Under the pieces are notes generated by a model. It had not been told where the DNA came from and searched no databases. It saw only the letters and a program-made list of their open reading frames with translations. The translations under genes and the position numbers were made by a program. 64,000 nucleotides of DNA from Paralvinella palmiformis. Taxonomy: Eukaryota > Annelida > Polychaeta > Terebellida > Alvinellidae. The first letter of the stretch is position 1. The number at the start of each line of letters is the position of its first letter. This document shows, piece by piece, positions 33,998 through 45,400 of the stretch. Location: NCBI GenBank assembly GCA_025642065.1, contig JAODUP010000227.1, positions 658,872 to 722,871 of the forward strand. The letters are read 5' to 3'.

Positions 33998-36124
33998 AAT
34001 GAAAGTGATTAGTTTGTTTCGGTTATGCTTAGCATTAGAATAAAAGGTGTGCTACTAAATATCCACATATAGCACACACCTAAATCATTTCGTTAATTTG
34101 CCGGGACACAACATTTAGATATAATTGTCAGGTAAGCCCATATATGGTGATATCGCGCAGTGGCCATGATGAGTTCTTAAAACTTTATTCACAGCTGACT
34201 GATTAAACATACGATTATTGATGGTCTACAGGTTAGACAGACTTGTGGTTAGGTTAACCATCCTAAACACACCGAGATAGTGTTTTACGGTTGTTTACGG
34301 CTATGATATGGTAATAGATCTATTTGTAACGTAGTTCGTTTCTTGGACATTTGCGTCATACCGATACCCATAGTCACAGCGTTGTTAAAACGCCATTAAA
34401 GTTTCGATCGCAGAAATCGGATCGAAAATCTAGGTTTTGCCAATTTAACACGGGTTAAACTGGGGTTTTTCTCAGAATACAGTATATTGACTCACAAATT
34501 TATACATTTTATACACATGAAAAGTACTTGTTTGAATGGTATGCATTTTTAAGATGTTAAGATGCTGACAATGTGCATTAATCAACATAATCCAATATTT
34601 GAGATATTATGATGTTGGTGGAAACAATTAGTATCACACTGTAGTAATTATATAAGATGTTCTGATTTGTTGGTGACCTGAATGGGTGAATCAATTGATC
34701 TGTTCTGATTGGTTGAGCTTGTTTGTTTAATGGCTGATGTTACTTATCCGAGCATCCGAATCGTATTCGCTGATGATAAAGGTCCGAGAACTCTATGCGC
34801 GTGTGCCAAGTTTGGGTTTTTCCGGTGTTCGGACGCGGAACAGCAAGCCGAGCATCGGAATCGTGTTTGTTGGTGATAAAGATCAGAACCATGTTCATCA
34901 ATATTATACAAAATATTTCATGATCGTTTTTAGTTGTTTATCTGTTCGTATAAGTTTCAGTGACGGGAAATTAGCTGTAATTACTGCTACTAGTGGTTAA
35001 TAAAAATATTATATTAAGTCTATTAATAGACATTATAATCAGATTAAAAAGAAAGTCTTACATTTGTAACAAATGCAATATTTTATGGTTCCTTTAGCCA
35101 AGGAAATATCATTATCTACAGATATCTACTATTTATTCACGTTTTTCTGTTCTAATTGGGTTTTTTCTGTTCTAATAGGCAGTATTTTTCCAGGGGATTT
35201 TCAGATTTTGTAAAATCCAAGGACATTTTCTGGACCTGGAAAATGAATTTGATTTTCGTTTGTACCTCTTCAAAACTATCTAAAGCATCTTCTACCTAAA
35301 TGTAAGGGTAACTACTACGTGCTCGGCCGCCATATTTGAGCGGAAGTAGATAGCCGACGAGAAATAATTGGCGCATGTGCATTGAGTGTTCGGACCTATA
35401 ACCCTGAGATACAGGGTAAATGAGGGTTCCGATGCTCGGATACGTAACTACTTCGTTGTTAAATTGGCTTCTGATTAATATAGATAATAAATGTTTAATT
35501 TAAATTTCGTGTGTTTTATTTAATCAATAGGTGATGTATTATGCCTAAACCCAGCAGGCGGTTAAACCTGACAACCCTGGTTTCCCTGCCAACGATCGTG
35601 GCTGGGATCTCAGTAAAGGGACCACACACAAAATCAATATTTACATTACCCTAGATTTGTGAACGTGGATAACGAAACACAACCAAAGTGAAAATAACGC
35701 CGAGATCACTTACCAGGCTATCGCAGCTCCCTCTGATGTGCATTAGGTAAACACTTATAGCTAACAGCGTACAGCCAACGAAGAACATGACAAGTCCGAT
35801 AATTAACACAATATATTGATTCTTCTTTGGCCACCTGTAGCACTTCTCCAGACATCGTCTTTTGGCGATTGTCCGTTTCTCTAAGTTTTTATTATTTTCC
35901 GCGTCCTTCAAAACGGTACATTTATTCCGGAGACCGTTGTCGTTGTTCTTCCCCAATAATGCATCCATTGGAGAGGGGATTTTTGTGTCCGGATGACAAC
36001 CGTCGACGCCAATCTTCTCTGATGTTACACATCTAAGATGATTGTCGTTGTTTTGCGTTATATTCCACATCTGGTCCTTCGGGTTGACCGGGACGCGGTT
36101 TTCTTGTTGATTCCTCATCGACAT
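30367..36124 (-). CDS. Type II membrane protein with F5/8C/fucolectin-like domain, four exons, 3' end not found
   Basis: Exons 35714-36124, 31389-31572, 30963-31109 and 30367-30456 join in phase with GT/AG introns, giving about 277 codons. Residues 1-105 are hydrophilic and end in a basic cluster (KRRCLEKCYRWPKK). A single hydrophobic helix follows (IVLIIGLVMFFVGCTLLAIS), so the N-terminus is predicted to be cytosolic. The stalk has three sequons (NNS, NIS, NVT). Then comes NIALRRTAYQSST, LATDGVGEYIFSKGSC and RPFWFVDLGRLELVQTVRIH. This is the beginning of a galactose-binding jelly roll of the fucolectin/F5-8 type C kind (N(I/L)A...QSS...A.DG...W(W)VDLG...V). The sugar or ligand is unknown. 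The remaining half of the domain was not located below 30366. Confidence 0.8.
30963..31109 (-). CDS. Type II lectin-like gene, exon 3 (start of lectin fold)
   Basis: 147 nt, acceptor CTTCAG and donor GTACGT. Encodes AEIRQTNIALRRTAYQSSTL, then LATDGVGEYIFSKGSCSRT, matching the N-terminal strands of FTP/F5-8 type C domains. Confidence 0.82.
31389..31572 (-). CDS. Type II lectin-like gene, exon 2 (stalk)
   Basis: 184 nt, acceptor TTTCAG and donor GTAAGC, phase 0 in and phase 1 out. Serine/threonine-rich with three N-glycosylation sequons and an IRSTVIKVTE end, consistent with an extracellular stalk. Confidence 0.78.
31672..31845 (-). mobile_element. SINE family 3 (tRNA-derived) with GTGA tail
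   Basis: On the minus strand: a tRNA-like head with a TTTAGCCCAGTGATTATGGC A-box region and GTGTGTTCGAATCC (B box), a body with CCGTTTGGTCATATGTCC, and a (TCAC)n tail that begins next to 31670. It is inserted immediately upstream of exon 2 of the lectin-like gene. Confidence 0.65.
32046..32093. repeat. (TA)n microsatellite
   Basis: About 24 TA units in intron 1 of the lectin-like gene; another lies at 33951-33993. Confidence 0.95.
32575..32745 (-). mobile_element. Degenerate SINE family 3 copy
   Basis: Same plan as at 31672: a GTGAGTGAGTGA tail on the plus strand at the left, a body, then a B-box-like GGGTTCAAATC on the minus strand. Similarity is weaker. Confidence 0.4.
32887..33072 (+). 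mobile_element. SINE family 1, full-length copy with target duplication
   Basis: The tRNA-like head has TGGTCTAGCGGTAGCG (A box) and GGTTCGAATC (B box), then the body (TTACCTTTGGAGGTCGCTCG, GCCCATTTAGCCTACCACG) and an ATCATCATC tail. The 15-bp repeat TCTATCAGACATTGA flanks it (32872-32886 and 33073-33087), the mark of LINE-type target-primed insertion. Confidence 0.92.
33399..33575 (+). mobile_element. SINE family 1 copy
   Basis: Shares the body and ATC tail with the copy 330 bp upstream, with a B box (GTTCGAATCC). The A-box head is degenerate or truncated (ATCGGTAGCCTG). No clear target duplication was identified. Confidence 0.8.
33838..33945 (-). mobile_element. Short tRNA-like sequence (SINE head)
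   Basis: The minus strand reads TGGGCTAGAGCGTGAAAG (A-box-like) and GAGGTTCGATTC (B box). There is no family 1 or 2 body after it. A genuine tRNA is unlikely because the arms do not pair convincingly. Confidence 0.35.
34725..35461. mobile_element. Inverted-repeat element, copy A
   Basis: Left arm (ACTTATCCGAGCATCCGAAT, then AAAGGTCCGAGAACTC and GCGCGTGTGCC) and right arm (GGCGCATGTGCATTGAGTG, TTCGGACCTAT, TTCCGATGCTCGGATACG) are inverted relative to each other over about 70 bases. A second partial copy of the left arm follows at 34815-34890. The interior has no ORF of note. Target duplication unclear; related to 24500-25200. Confidence 0.65.
35714..36124 (-). CDS. Type II lectin-like gene, exon 1 (cytosolic tail and transmembrane helix)
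   Basis: ATG at 36122-36124 is followed by 137 codons, ending in CDSL at a GTAAGT donor in phase 0. A second in-frame ATG lies two codons downstream. The tail carries PKDQMWN and a lysine/arginine-rich juxtamembrane segment. There is no cleavable signal peptide; the helix is a signal anchor. Confidence 0.82.
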
Positions 36125-36700
36125 ACCTGTCGTTTAGCCTATTAGGTCAATCGACCGTAATCCGAATAAACGCGAGAAGGCTATGTCTTGACCACGTAAG
36201 AATGTTCACGTCGTTGGTAACGTCTCGAGTATTCCTCCGTTTAAACACGAACTCTCCCACAGACGAAATACAACACGGGTCCGATAATAAAATCACCAAT
36301 GAGAGACTGGAGTCTGCAAAACAAAATAACATCAACAGTCCATCATAAAGCGGAGTTTGTTTTCTGAGTCCCGCGACCCCCAACGCTCTGATAATGGCAC
36401 CCCATTGACGCCCGTAAGCTAACAATGGGCAATAAAAGTACTTGATATTGACGCACCGACTCGAATGCCTCACGAAGGTCACTTCAACCAAGCAGCCGCA
36501 TTATATTGGTCAGTATATGGGAAGGCTATTTTGACCGACGGCTAAGAGGAGCTCTCTCCGGTCGTTTATAGATGTTTATCTCTAAATACCGCTAAAACGG
36601 CGCACTAAAACGCGAGCGGGTTGTAATTGTTAGATCAAAGCGTCAGATTTCTGCCATAAAGGTAATTATATCATTACACGCTGACAGAGGTGGCGAGTGC
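36125..36700 (-). promoter_or_regulatory. Presumed 5' UTR and promoter region of the lectin-like gene
   Basis: This stretch is visibly richer in CpG steps than its surroundings (for example 36360-36620) and lies directly upstream of the start codon. No TATA box in a convincing position was seen, and the transcription start cannot be placed. Open frames here are taken as chance. Confidence 0.35.
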
Positions 36701-36717
36701 ACTGATCTCATTGGATG

Positions 36718-36718
<1 letters not shown>

Positions 36719-36769
<51 letters not shown>

Positions 36770-36828
36770 TGTGGTGTGTGTGTGTGGTGTGTGTGTGTGT
36801 GTGTGTGATGAAGAGAATGATACCTAGC

Positions 36829-36866
<38 letters not shown>

Positions 36867-36935
36867 GGCGTTATGTTTACACAGCTTGTGTCATTTAGTT
36901 GTTACAGGCTCTCTCTCTCTCTCTCTCTCTCTCTC
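36719..36935. repeat. TG / CA / CT microsatellite block upstream of the lectin-like gene
   Basis: (TG)n with GTGTGG interruptions at 36719-36808, (TA)(CA)n at 36829-36866, and (CT)n at 36909-36935. It lies about 600 bp upstream of the start codon. Frames through it are artefacts. Confidence 0.95.
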
Positions 36936-37922
36936 AGTGAGAGAGCAGTGTATGAAAGAGCACTAGTACAGATAACTAAAACACACAAATACATCATCAA
37001 TGCAAATTTACGAGTGGCTATATGTAAAATAGCGATTTTTCATATTAAGACATGTATTACTTCAGGAATTCAGGAAACTATATTCCAAAACTATTTACTA
37101 GTAGAGGCAAAGGTACACCGACAAATAATAATAACGAACGTTTATAACAGCATACCCCGTAAAAACGCAAAACTAAGCCCGCGTTCTTTACTTAGTGAAC
37201 AATATATCTAAAGGAAGAAACTAATGAATATTTAAATCTCTTTGATTAATAATCTACTATCTCTGTACGACAACTGTCATGTCGAGAGGCAAACCGGATC
37301 TGGAAAGAACGCAAATATTATGCATTCATACGAATACGACACTAACTATTAGTGGATACACAGAGGGATGCATTTACAGATGCATTTACGTGGTATAGAA
37401 TTAAGACACATTTACATATATTGCACATATCGTGTAGATTGAGATAATACATATATTACATACAGTCACGATCTTTAAGTTTTTATGCTTGTCGAACTAG
37501 AGTGTCCGCGCTGAACCCTGCTGCATTAGGGAGCTTTGTTAATTAACATCAGTGAGGGTGGGGGGCGGATGGGGCCTGCCAGTAATAAACTACCGCACGA
37601 ACATGCCGTTTTCACCCAAACAATATCTCCTCGACCATATTTCCGAGGTCAGCTCAAACAAATCAATTATCCAATACCTTCAATCCTTTAGCCAACCAGC
37701 TATTTGAGATTGAACACTGTTATTTTTTTCTGAAATTTATTTAACCAACTATTGAATTATTTAGCAGTTCATAAAAACAAACCCAGTCAAATACTGAAGG
37801 TCATTAGTTGGTAAATGATTGCTGTTATGTTCGCCGAAATGAGACGCCTACGTTTTGCATTCGGTATAGTTATATCCTTCGATATAAGATTCAATTAAAT
37901 TGCACTCTTTGTTCGTCAAATA

Positions 37923-37924
<2 letters not shown>

Positions 37925-37973
<49 letters not shown>

Positions 37974-38250
37974 AGGACTGACCGAGAACAATGTATGTTA
38001 TTTGCACATGTACCACCTATTATTTACTTTAAATTACTAAATTTAGGTATAATAACAGGTGGATAAATATTGAAATTTTAATAAGAAGGCAAAGACTCAA
38101 TATCAGACAAGTAATCGAAAGGCAGCCGTTTATAATAAGATAATACTCAGCTACTTGACACAACAAGAATAAAATGAGATATATAAAATGACAGAACGTT
38201 CCGATGGCAAACCTCCAGGAATCCTCACACCTGTGTTTTCGCCTGTTTAT

Positions 38251-38310
<60 letters not shown>

Positions 38311-38337
38311 TTATCAGAATGATGCCACTAATTGAAC

Positions 38338-38397
<60 letters not shown>

Positions 38398-38402
38398 GTT
38401 CC
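37925..38402. repeat. Three (TA)n runs, the last forming a hairpin
   Basis: TA runs at 37930-37970, 38253-38308 and 38341-38396. The third is bounded by GAACATTATATA and TATAATGTTC, so the whole 38334-38402 segment is a perfect palindrome. Confidence 0.9.
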
Positions 38403-39102
38403 TGTTCCTGTTGACGATTTAGCCACGCTAACTAAGTGTATACTTTATATGTATATACAATATTATCTATCACCTGCTGTGTAATTTAGTACACACGCAC
38501 TCACACAACACACACACACGTACAGAAGCCATGTGTTATAAACAGTATGAGAAATTCCACAACCCGGTTCGTTGATGAAGATTCGGACTCTTAATGTCTG
38601 TAATTAGCCACTAATTAACGTTCTAGCGGTATTTGTTGACATACAATACCACGAACGCCGTAAGGTAAACCTTCATCACAAATAATGATCACAGTAATTG
38701 AGTATCAGTGCTGTTAGATCTGTCGGATGGGGACCTATTGTGATACAGAAGCACAGGTGTTGATATCACAAAGACCAGAAGAGAGTAATTAATTATTAAA
38801 CGACACGACGACAAACATATCGCGTGAAGCACATAACGACAATATGGATGTTTGTTTCTGTTAGTGTTAGTGTTTCTGTTAGGTTTTTTTTGTTTTTGTT
38901 GGGGGGGGGGGTCCGGAAATATGATCTTAATTCAAGATTGTATACACATACTGCTCATAGAAATCAGAAATGTCAGGTTTGTTTATTTATGTAATGATAT
39001 TTGTTATTTTTATTATTGTTGTTCCATTTGCTGATTTACCCACGATAACGCAGTATGTTTTATATTTAAATACAATATTATATAAAGTCCCCCCCCCCCA
39101 CT

Positions 39103-39430
39103 GTGGACTAAACTAAACACTGATCTACAGCCAAGTGGACTGAACTAGACACTGATCACAGCCGAGTGGACTAAACTAGACACTGATCAACAACTGAGTG
39201 GACTAAACTAGACATCGATCTACAGACGAGTAGACTAAACGAGACACTGATCTACAGCCGAGTGAACTAAACTAGATACTAATCTACGCCATAGGGGACT
39301 AAACTAGACACAGATCTACAACTAAGCAGAATAAACCAGATACTAGAACAACCAGACACAATCTACAACCGATTGGAGAAAACAAAATACTGATCCAAAA
39401 GAAAGTGGACTGATCCATACTCCGATCAAC
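39103..39430. repeat. 32-bp minisatellite, about ten degenerate units
   Basis: Units of the form GTGGACTAAACTAGACACTG followed by ATCTACAGCCGA, diverging along the array and decaying toward the right. One unit is expanded to about 47 bp near 39330. No coding frame persists. Confidence 0.9.
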
Positions 39431-40095
39431 ATATAATAGTATTGGTCTACAGTTGAGCGCATTAAACTACGTGTTAGCTAAAATTTTCATAAGAAATTTC
39501 AAATTCCAACCATAGATCACTCACCAAGGTACGTCGTCTGGATCCGACAATTAGTGAAACCCAGTCATTGTAAGAATACTTCAATATGCCACCGAAAGCG
39601 TTATAACAGCATTCGCATATTTGTCGCATTTGTCGCAATCAAATAACATAATCAAGAAATATTACCTTCTTGAAACTAAACTGCAATATTCGCGTGATGA
39701 TTTGACAAGTTTTCACACTGCGACTGAAGTAAAACCACATCTAACACGTACTAAAACAACGTGCATTGTGAATTCACACCAAAGTGACTAGCTTATAATA
39801 ACACACACACACACACACAGCTTGTTGTGTCTTCATCAATAAACTACGACATCTGTAACATCATCTTAACACACCTTTAATTAACACCTGTTTAAAAAGA
39901 AAGAGAGCCGACGACACGGGACTTTATGGTTCGTTGAGCTCCAACAGCGAACTGACTGTAGTAAAACACAAAAAAGGGCTCAGACTAATTTGTAGCAAAC
40001 ACATGTACGGGCTTATAATAACACAGATGTACACACACACACACACAAACACAAGCACGCGTGCACTCACACGCACAACAGATATGGGGCGATTA

Positions 40096-41210
40096 CAGGG
40101 CCAAGGTAATCGATTGCGATTATAATTACTTCAGAATACAATGATTACGACTACGTTAACAATTAATGTAATCGATTACGAATGCGATTACATCTGAAGT
40201 AATCATGATTACAACAATATAATGTATATCACCCAATGAATATAATGTATATCACCCAATAAATATAATGTATATCACCCAATAAATATAATGTATATCA
40301 CCCAATAAATATAATGTATATCACCCAATAAATATAATGTATATCACCCAATAAATATAATGTATATCACCCAATAAATATAATGTATATCACCCAAACG
40401 TGAATCGGATAATTCATCTTTATTCACCCAGCTACAATTATAATACCAATATAACTACTTAAATAAAAACAGTGATGCCTTTGTACTATAATAATTTGTT
40501 TTAATATTTCCGAGATTAATATTCACCAGAGAACAAAGAAGCAAGTAATACATTTGCCATGAACATTTGGCAGTACATTCATTCCACATTATCCATATAT
40601 TATAGATTGTAACCACATCACACAACCAGATAATTTAATCAATTTATTAATTCACCCACTGCCCACAGCAATACAATCCATTATAGCACACAATGGTGGA
40701 CACCACTAATTAAACCACCAACTGTCTAGCTGTAATTGCCAATATATGAACTAGTGGCTGACTGGCTACAACAACATCACAGCTGGACATACTTAGTATA
40801 TAGAGAAACATCCCATTGTCAGAAGCACACTATCATATTATTTAAATCCACTATCATACAATTGTTTGAATATATGGGAAATATGCATGCAGCAGCAAGA
40901 CACATCATGTATGGTGTGACTAGAGTTAGGTAAGTTATATATAATATATAGGATAATTATAATATATGCAACAACAAAAGTTTATAAACACAACCATGTT
41001 GGGGTGGGAATGAAACCACATAATATTGCTTTTTCAAAGCTTGTGTAAAACCTTGTGTGTAATTGTGAAAGTAATCACTGATTACGATTACATTTACAAT
41101 GTATTTGATTACGATTACATTGCATCTGGAAATGGCGATTATGGTTACGATTACTTGTAATTGATTACAATTTGAATCGATTACAATTACCAATTACGGT
41201 TACTATACCC
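40096..41210. mobile_element. Candidate hAT-like MITE with GATTAC subterminal repeats
   Basis: Both ends are dense in GTAATC/GATTAC motifs in opposing orientation (40096-40215 and 41055-41205). The left edge reads CAGGGCCAAGGTAATCGATT and the right edge ends ATTACGGTTACTATACCC. Such subterminal motifs are common in hAT elements, but no 8-bp duplication was found, so the ends are uncertain. Confidence 0.45.
40218..40397. repeat. 22-bp tandem repeat, about eight units
   Basis: Nearly identical units of AATATAATGTATATCACCCAAT. High unit identity implies recent amplification. It lies inside the candidate element 40096-41210. Confidence 0.95.
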
Positions 41211-41455
41211 GACACGCACCCAACTACGCCCCCCACACTTACCTTTACATACACGGAGGGTGTATTCTATGATTGTAGTTGGCAAAGCACTGAAATGTAG
41301 ATCTACAGATAATCCCTTTAATTCCTGTATATGTGGGATGTTTCATCTATATTTTTTTTATCTGTGGTGGAGTGTGATCATACCAATAGAATAGCAACTG
41401 TGAAGTAGCAACATAGTCAAACATATATTTGCCAAGATTAGATCAGTACTGACAT

Positions 41456-41597
41456 CACTCACTCACTCGCTCGCTCGTCCTCGCTCGCTCACTCACTCAC
41501 TCACTCACTCACTCACTCACTCACTCACTCACTCACTCACTCACTCACTCACTCACTCACTCACTCACTCACTCACTCACTCACTCACTCACTCACT
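41456..41597. repeat. (CACT)n tetranucleotide array
   Basis: More than 30 units, with CGCT variants at its left end. The same tetranucleotide forms the tails of SINE family 3 copies, so this may be an expanded SINE tail. Confidence 0.95.
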
Positions 41598-42236
41598 CTT
41601 TATAATGTAAGATAAAATATGAAATATGTTTTAAGCTCGGTTTACAAATAACATAAAGATTAGTGCTTAGTACCATTAGCCGTCGATGAAATTGAAAATG
41701 GCATCTGTAACATGAATGTAAATGAAAATAACAAATACAGGCTTCATAACAATAAACATTATCATTAATTGTTTTTAAACCCGCAATTTTCCCTCATTCC
41801 ATTTCATCAATAAACATCTAAAAGTATTTCACCTAGCTTCCATTTCACTTTGTAAAACTTTTCATACCTTAGCTGGTTGATATTCTATTAAGATAAATTT
41901 CTATTTTACCAGTTTTAAAACTTGGTTGTATGAGCATACCATTGCTTTTTGTGGTAGAAGCAGATTGTTTTCTTATGAAAACCCCCTGTAAATTTGCCGG
42001 TCATATGTCACTTGCTATTTAAAAACCTTCTATCAACACATACTTGGTTGGTAAAGAAACAGTTTTCTTTACATCTCAATTATTGTATGAAGATAAAAAG
42101 TCATTTGCTATGGAACGCAAAGTAGGATTTTTTTATCTTATTCAATATGTTTCATTTTTATTATGCCACAGAGACGGGAGGGTACACAAAATACATATAA
42201 TTAGACATTCTAACCAGCATATTGAGCTTAAAGTCG

Positions 42237-42890
42237 TTAAAGTATTTTGGCATGAATTAGAGAGTAGGCAGTCAAAAGTAAACATGTTACACAGCAATGT
42301 GTGAAACTGAATTGCCGAATCTCCGACAGCTGCCATATTCTGGAGTTGTTGTTTAGAGGATTAAATTCAATGTCCCATTTGAAAACAAAGCAAGCAGCTG
42401 TATTAACTATTGTTCTCCATCTTTGGCCAATTGAATATCTTCTGTTGATATTCTCTTTAGGCACTTCACGCTGACCAGGTATTTGTACATATATAGACAA
42501 CTGGGTCAGTGTAGAATTTCTAGTCAAATGCCGCCACACAGGATAAATAAAACTTGCTTTAAGATGCTTGGTCGTGGATATGATCCATGATGAAGTGAAT
42601 TTGTTCTTTGGCTTTTCCCTAATGTGGAAGACTTCAAGGTACAAAATGGCCCACATTGCAGTCTGTGGCATAGGGAATGTTCTAGAATCAATGCTTTCTC
42701 CTAGAAGCTGTCCTCTCTTTACTTCATGTTTCATCACTGATAGCGAGATAAAGGTCTAAGCCAGTCTTAGTTTGGAGAAATGAGATCAGCTCAGTGGAAT
42801 AACCATTGTTAGACATGATTTTTGTCTTCTTTACAATATGCGTTTTTGTCCCTTCCAGTCTTGAAGATTACTTCTAGAAAATGTCTCTCA
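42237..42890 (-). pseudogene. Coding-like region of unknown identity, frame-disrupted
   Basis: A 166-codon minus frame starts at 42737. Another minus frame nearby reads MSNNGYSTELISFLQTKTGL before a stop. Together they look like a decayed coding region, but I recognise no family and no splice plan. It may be chance. Confidence 0.2.
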
Positions 42891-43271
42891 AACCTAAAAA
42901 TAGAATCAGATGACTTTTGTTTATTTTTTGTTTCTTTCGTTATTTGTTGTTACTGTCAATATTCATCACATCTTGTACAATTCATCAATCAGTAAAAGTT
43001 TAAAGTGAATCTTGTAGTCAAATAAGATATTTCTTAATGTATTATAAAAACGATGCATCTATTTTTGATCTCATTGAAATGGGGTCTGCTTTAGCTTGTC
43101 AATAATATATAAACATCCTAGAATTGTCAGATTTAAATACATTTGGCAATAAAGATCAGTCGTACCCTACCGGCTGACGTCACTCTATGTTACATGCCAT
43201 AGTTCCGAATTTTTACTACTTTTTACGGACAGATGACTTAATATTTCAGCATGATTATATTTATAAGTAAT

Positions 43272-43453
43272 GATTGTGCTCACCAATTGGATCCTTTAAA
43301 CACAATGTGGGAACCTGGGTTTAGATAATCGACCTCTTTTGTTGCTTGTCCAATCAATTCCGTAGTCTCTTCAGTGACCATATTGTCAGTAATCCAAATA
43401 GAGTCGCCAAAAAACATTTCTGCGGTTCGGCAGTTTTCCAATTCAAATAAGTT
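43272..43453 (-). other. Exon-like open frame of unknown identity
   Basis: Reads NLFELENCRTAEMFFGDSIW, then ITDNMVTEETTELIGQATKE and PGSHIVFKGSN, ending at a good GTGAGC donor. Its composition is protein-like rather than AT-driven. There is no AG acceptor between the frame's stop at its 5' side and the coding stretch, so it is either a decayed copy or a coincidence. Confidence 0.25.
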
Positions 43454-45029
43454 GCATTTTTACAGCAAAAATATCATTATTTTCGCTGATATCTGTTTTT
43501 TGAGTGTCTGTCATATATAATGACTATTTTCTCCGGTTTTACAAATCGAAAAATGCTCATATTAAATATGTTAATGAAAATATTAGTAACAAGGCTTTTG
43601 ATTGGTCCAGGCTTATAAGCGGCAACAATATACGAACCTAACGACTTTCGTGTAACGTGTTCAGAGTTGATAATCATTTTAGAGAATAGTAAAATAATTT
43701 AATGGTTAAGTAAGCAAGAGAGGAAACTGCACATTAATTTATTGAAATCGAACTACACAACTTCTTAAGCTGTGTTAATGAAAAGTCATTAAATTAGCGC
43801 AAATAACCTATGCGGGGTATATAATCGAGTAATTTGTATTACCCACTACATATTATCCCATGAACTTCATAGATGTTTCTGCTTTGAGCATATACGTGGC
43901 CATCTTTTACTTCCATCGCGTCTCCTATAATAGTATATGGTGTCTGGCTGTGTGCACAATTATATATTTAACATTCCTGTATTAACATATATCCAAATAC
44001 TGATCGTAGCGCCCCTTACGAATAGACAGTTAGTTACTGTACATGGAACCTAATTCAACTCGCTGTTTACGATCATAGAAAAAATTTAATATTAACTTGC
44101 TTGCATAATCCATAGACATGTAGTTTGTTTGTTTATAAATGATGGGGAAAACAATCAAAAGGACGTGATAAATCAGTAAGAATTGTCACCCCCCCCCGTA
44201 CTTTACTATTATCTGTATTAAGCTTTCAGTCTGCGACAAATTTAATTAATATTCACCTTGTCAACTATTTTCGAATACGAAACAGTTAAGCCAACCAAGT
44301 TTCCCTGCTGTCTGCAACGTTCCAGATTCATCTTTCTCCTTAACTAACCTTTCATATAAAGTACAATTCCCCCCCCCCCCCGTCTATTAAATCCGTATTC
44401 AGCTGATTATAAAAACAACAGGATTAATGAATGTCATCACGAATGTCTGATACAAATAATGATAAAATATAAAAGCGCTGAATTAAAATGTTCTAGATAA
44501 GATTTCCTGCAATTGCTATTTTTAATAATTATCTTTGGTCTATTGGGACAATCCACCTTGGATGCGTAACATCATATAACGTTGAAATTTATAACACACA
44601 CACGCACACACACACACACACACGCACTCTGTTATTTAGATTGGGCTGTTTAAACATATTGTGGAAAACTAATTTTCTATGCTTTATATTGTATTTGATT
44701 GTATTCGGCTTCTAACAAATCTTCTCTGCCGGAAGTCGGATCTAAGATCAGCCCATTAACGCTACAAATAACATCTTTACGATAATATTTGTAAGAATTT
44801 ATAGAAAACCGAGTAACGAGAAAGGAAACATCAAGCTTTGTCTCTTCTATTGACAAAATATCTAACATACCATTCATTGTTCAGCAAGAGGCAGGAACTG
44901 CAAATATTTACATGAGTAAGTTTTTATTATTTTTTCCCTCATTTATAGCCTAATAGAATGTTAGCAATTCGCACATCGGAGATGGTTTTATTGTCATACT
45001 GTTCTTGGGCACCCCTTAAGATGTTATTG

Positions 45030-45209
45030 TTATCTGTTTTCGACTAAACCAATTTGGATTAATCCTTCTTCGCTGCACACGTAGTAGCGTTTGATGCGTC
45101 GTTGATGGCAACAACAATCCTTGCTGTGATGAGGCTCGGCGTAGAACTTGCATCGACGTGAGTTCATCATAACGCGATCTCTGGGTGTTTGGCTTAATCT
45201 TTTTGATGG

Positions 45210-45242
<33 letters not shown>

Positions 45243-45400
45243 CATATCCTCTTCGGATTGTTCGTCGTTTGTATTTCTCTTTCTATTGTCATTTTGGTTT
45301 ACTTCTTCTGAGACATAAGATTTGGGTGTAGGTTGTTCCTTTTCTTGGTCCCTTGGTGGACGTACAACTTTATGAACCAGCCGAGTCAATTGCGAGTGGT
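45030..45400 (-). pseudogene. Possible BEL/Pao-type gag fragment with degenerate zinc knuckle
   Basis: A minus frame of about 120 codons reads RPPRDQEKEQPTPKSYVSEE, an asparagine run from (ATT)n at 45211-45241, then SRRCKFYAEPHHSKDCCCHQ. The Cys/His spacing resembles the C..C....H....C motif of BEL/Pao gag proteins with one cysteine lost. Only this fragment is seen. Confidence 0.3.

Noticed and set aside
36147..36491. 114-codon minus-strand frame upstream of the lectin-like gene
   Set aside because: It is separated by a stop from the supported start and lies in the presumed 5' UTR. No domain is seen, so it is probably a chance product of CpG-richer DNA.
41456..41597. Possible CRISPR or satellite array
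   Set aside because: It is a simple tetranucleotide repeat with no spacers, in a eukaryotic genome.
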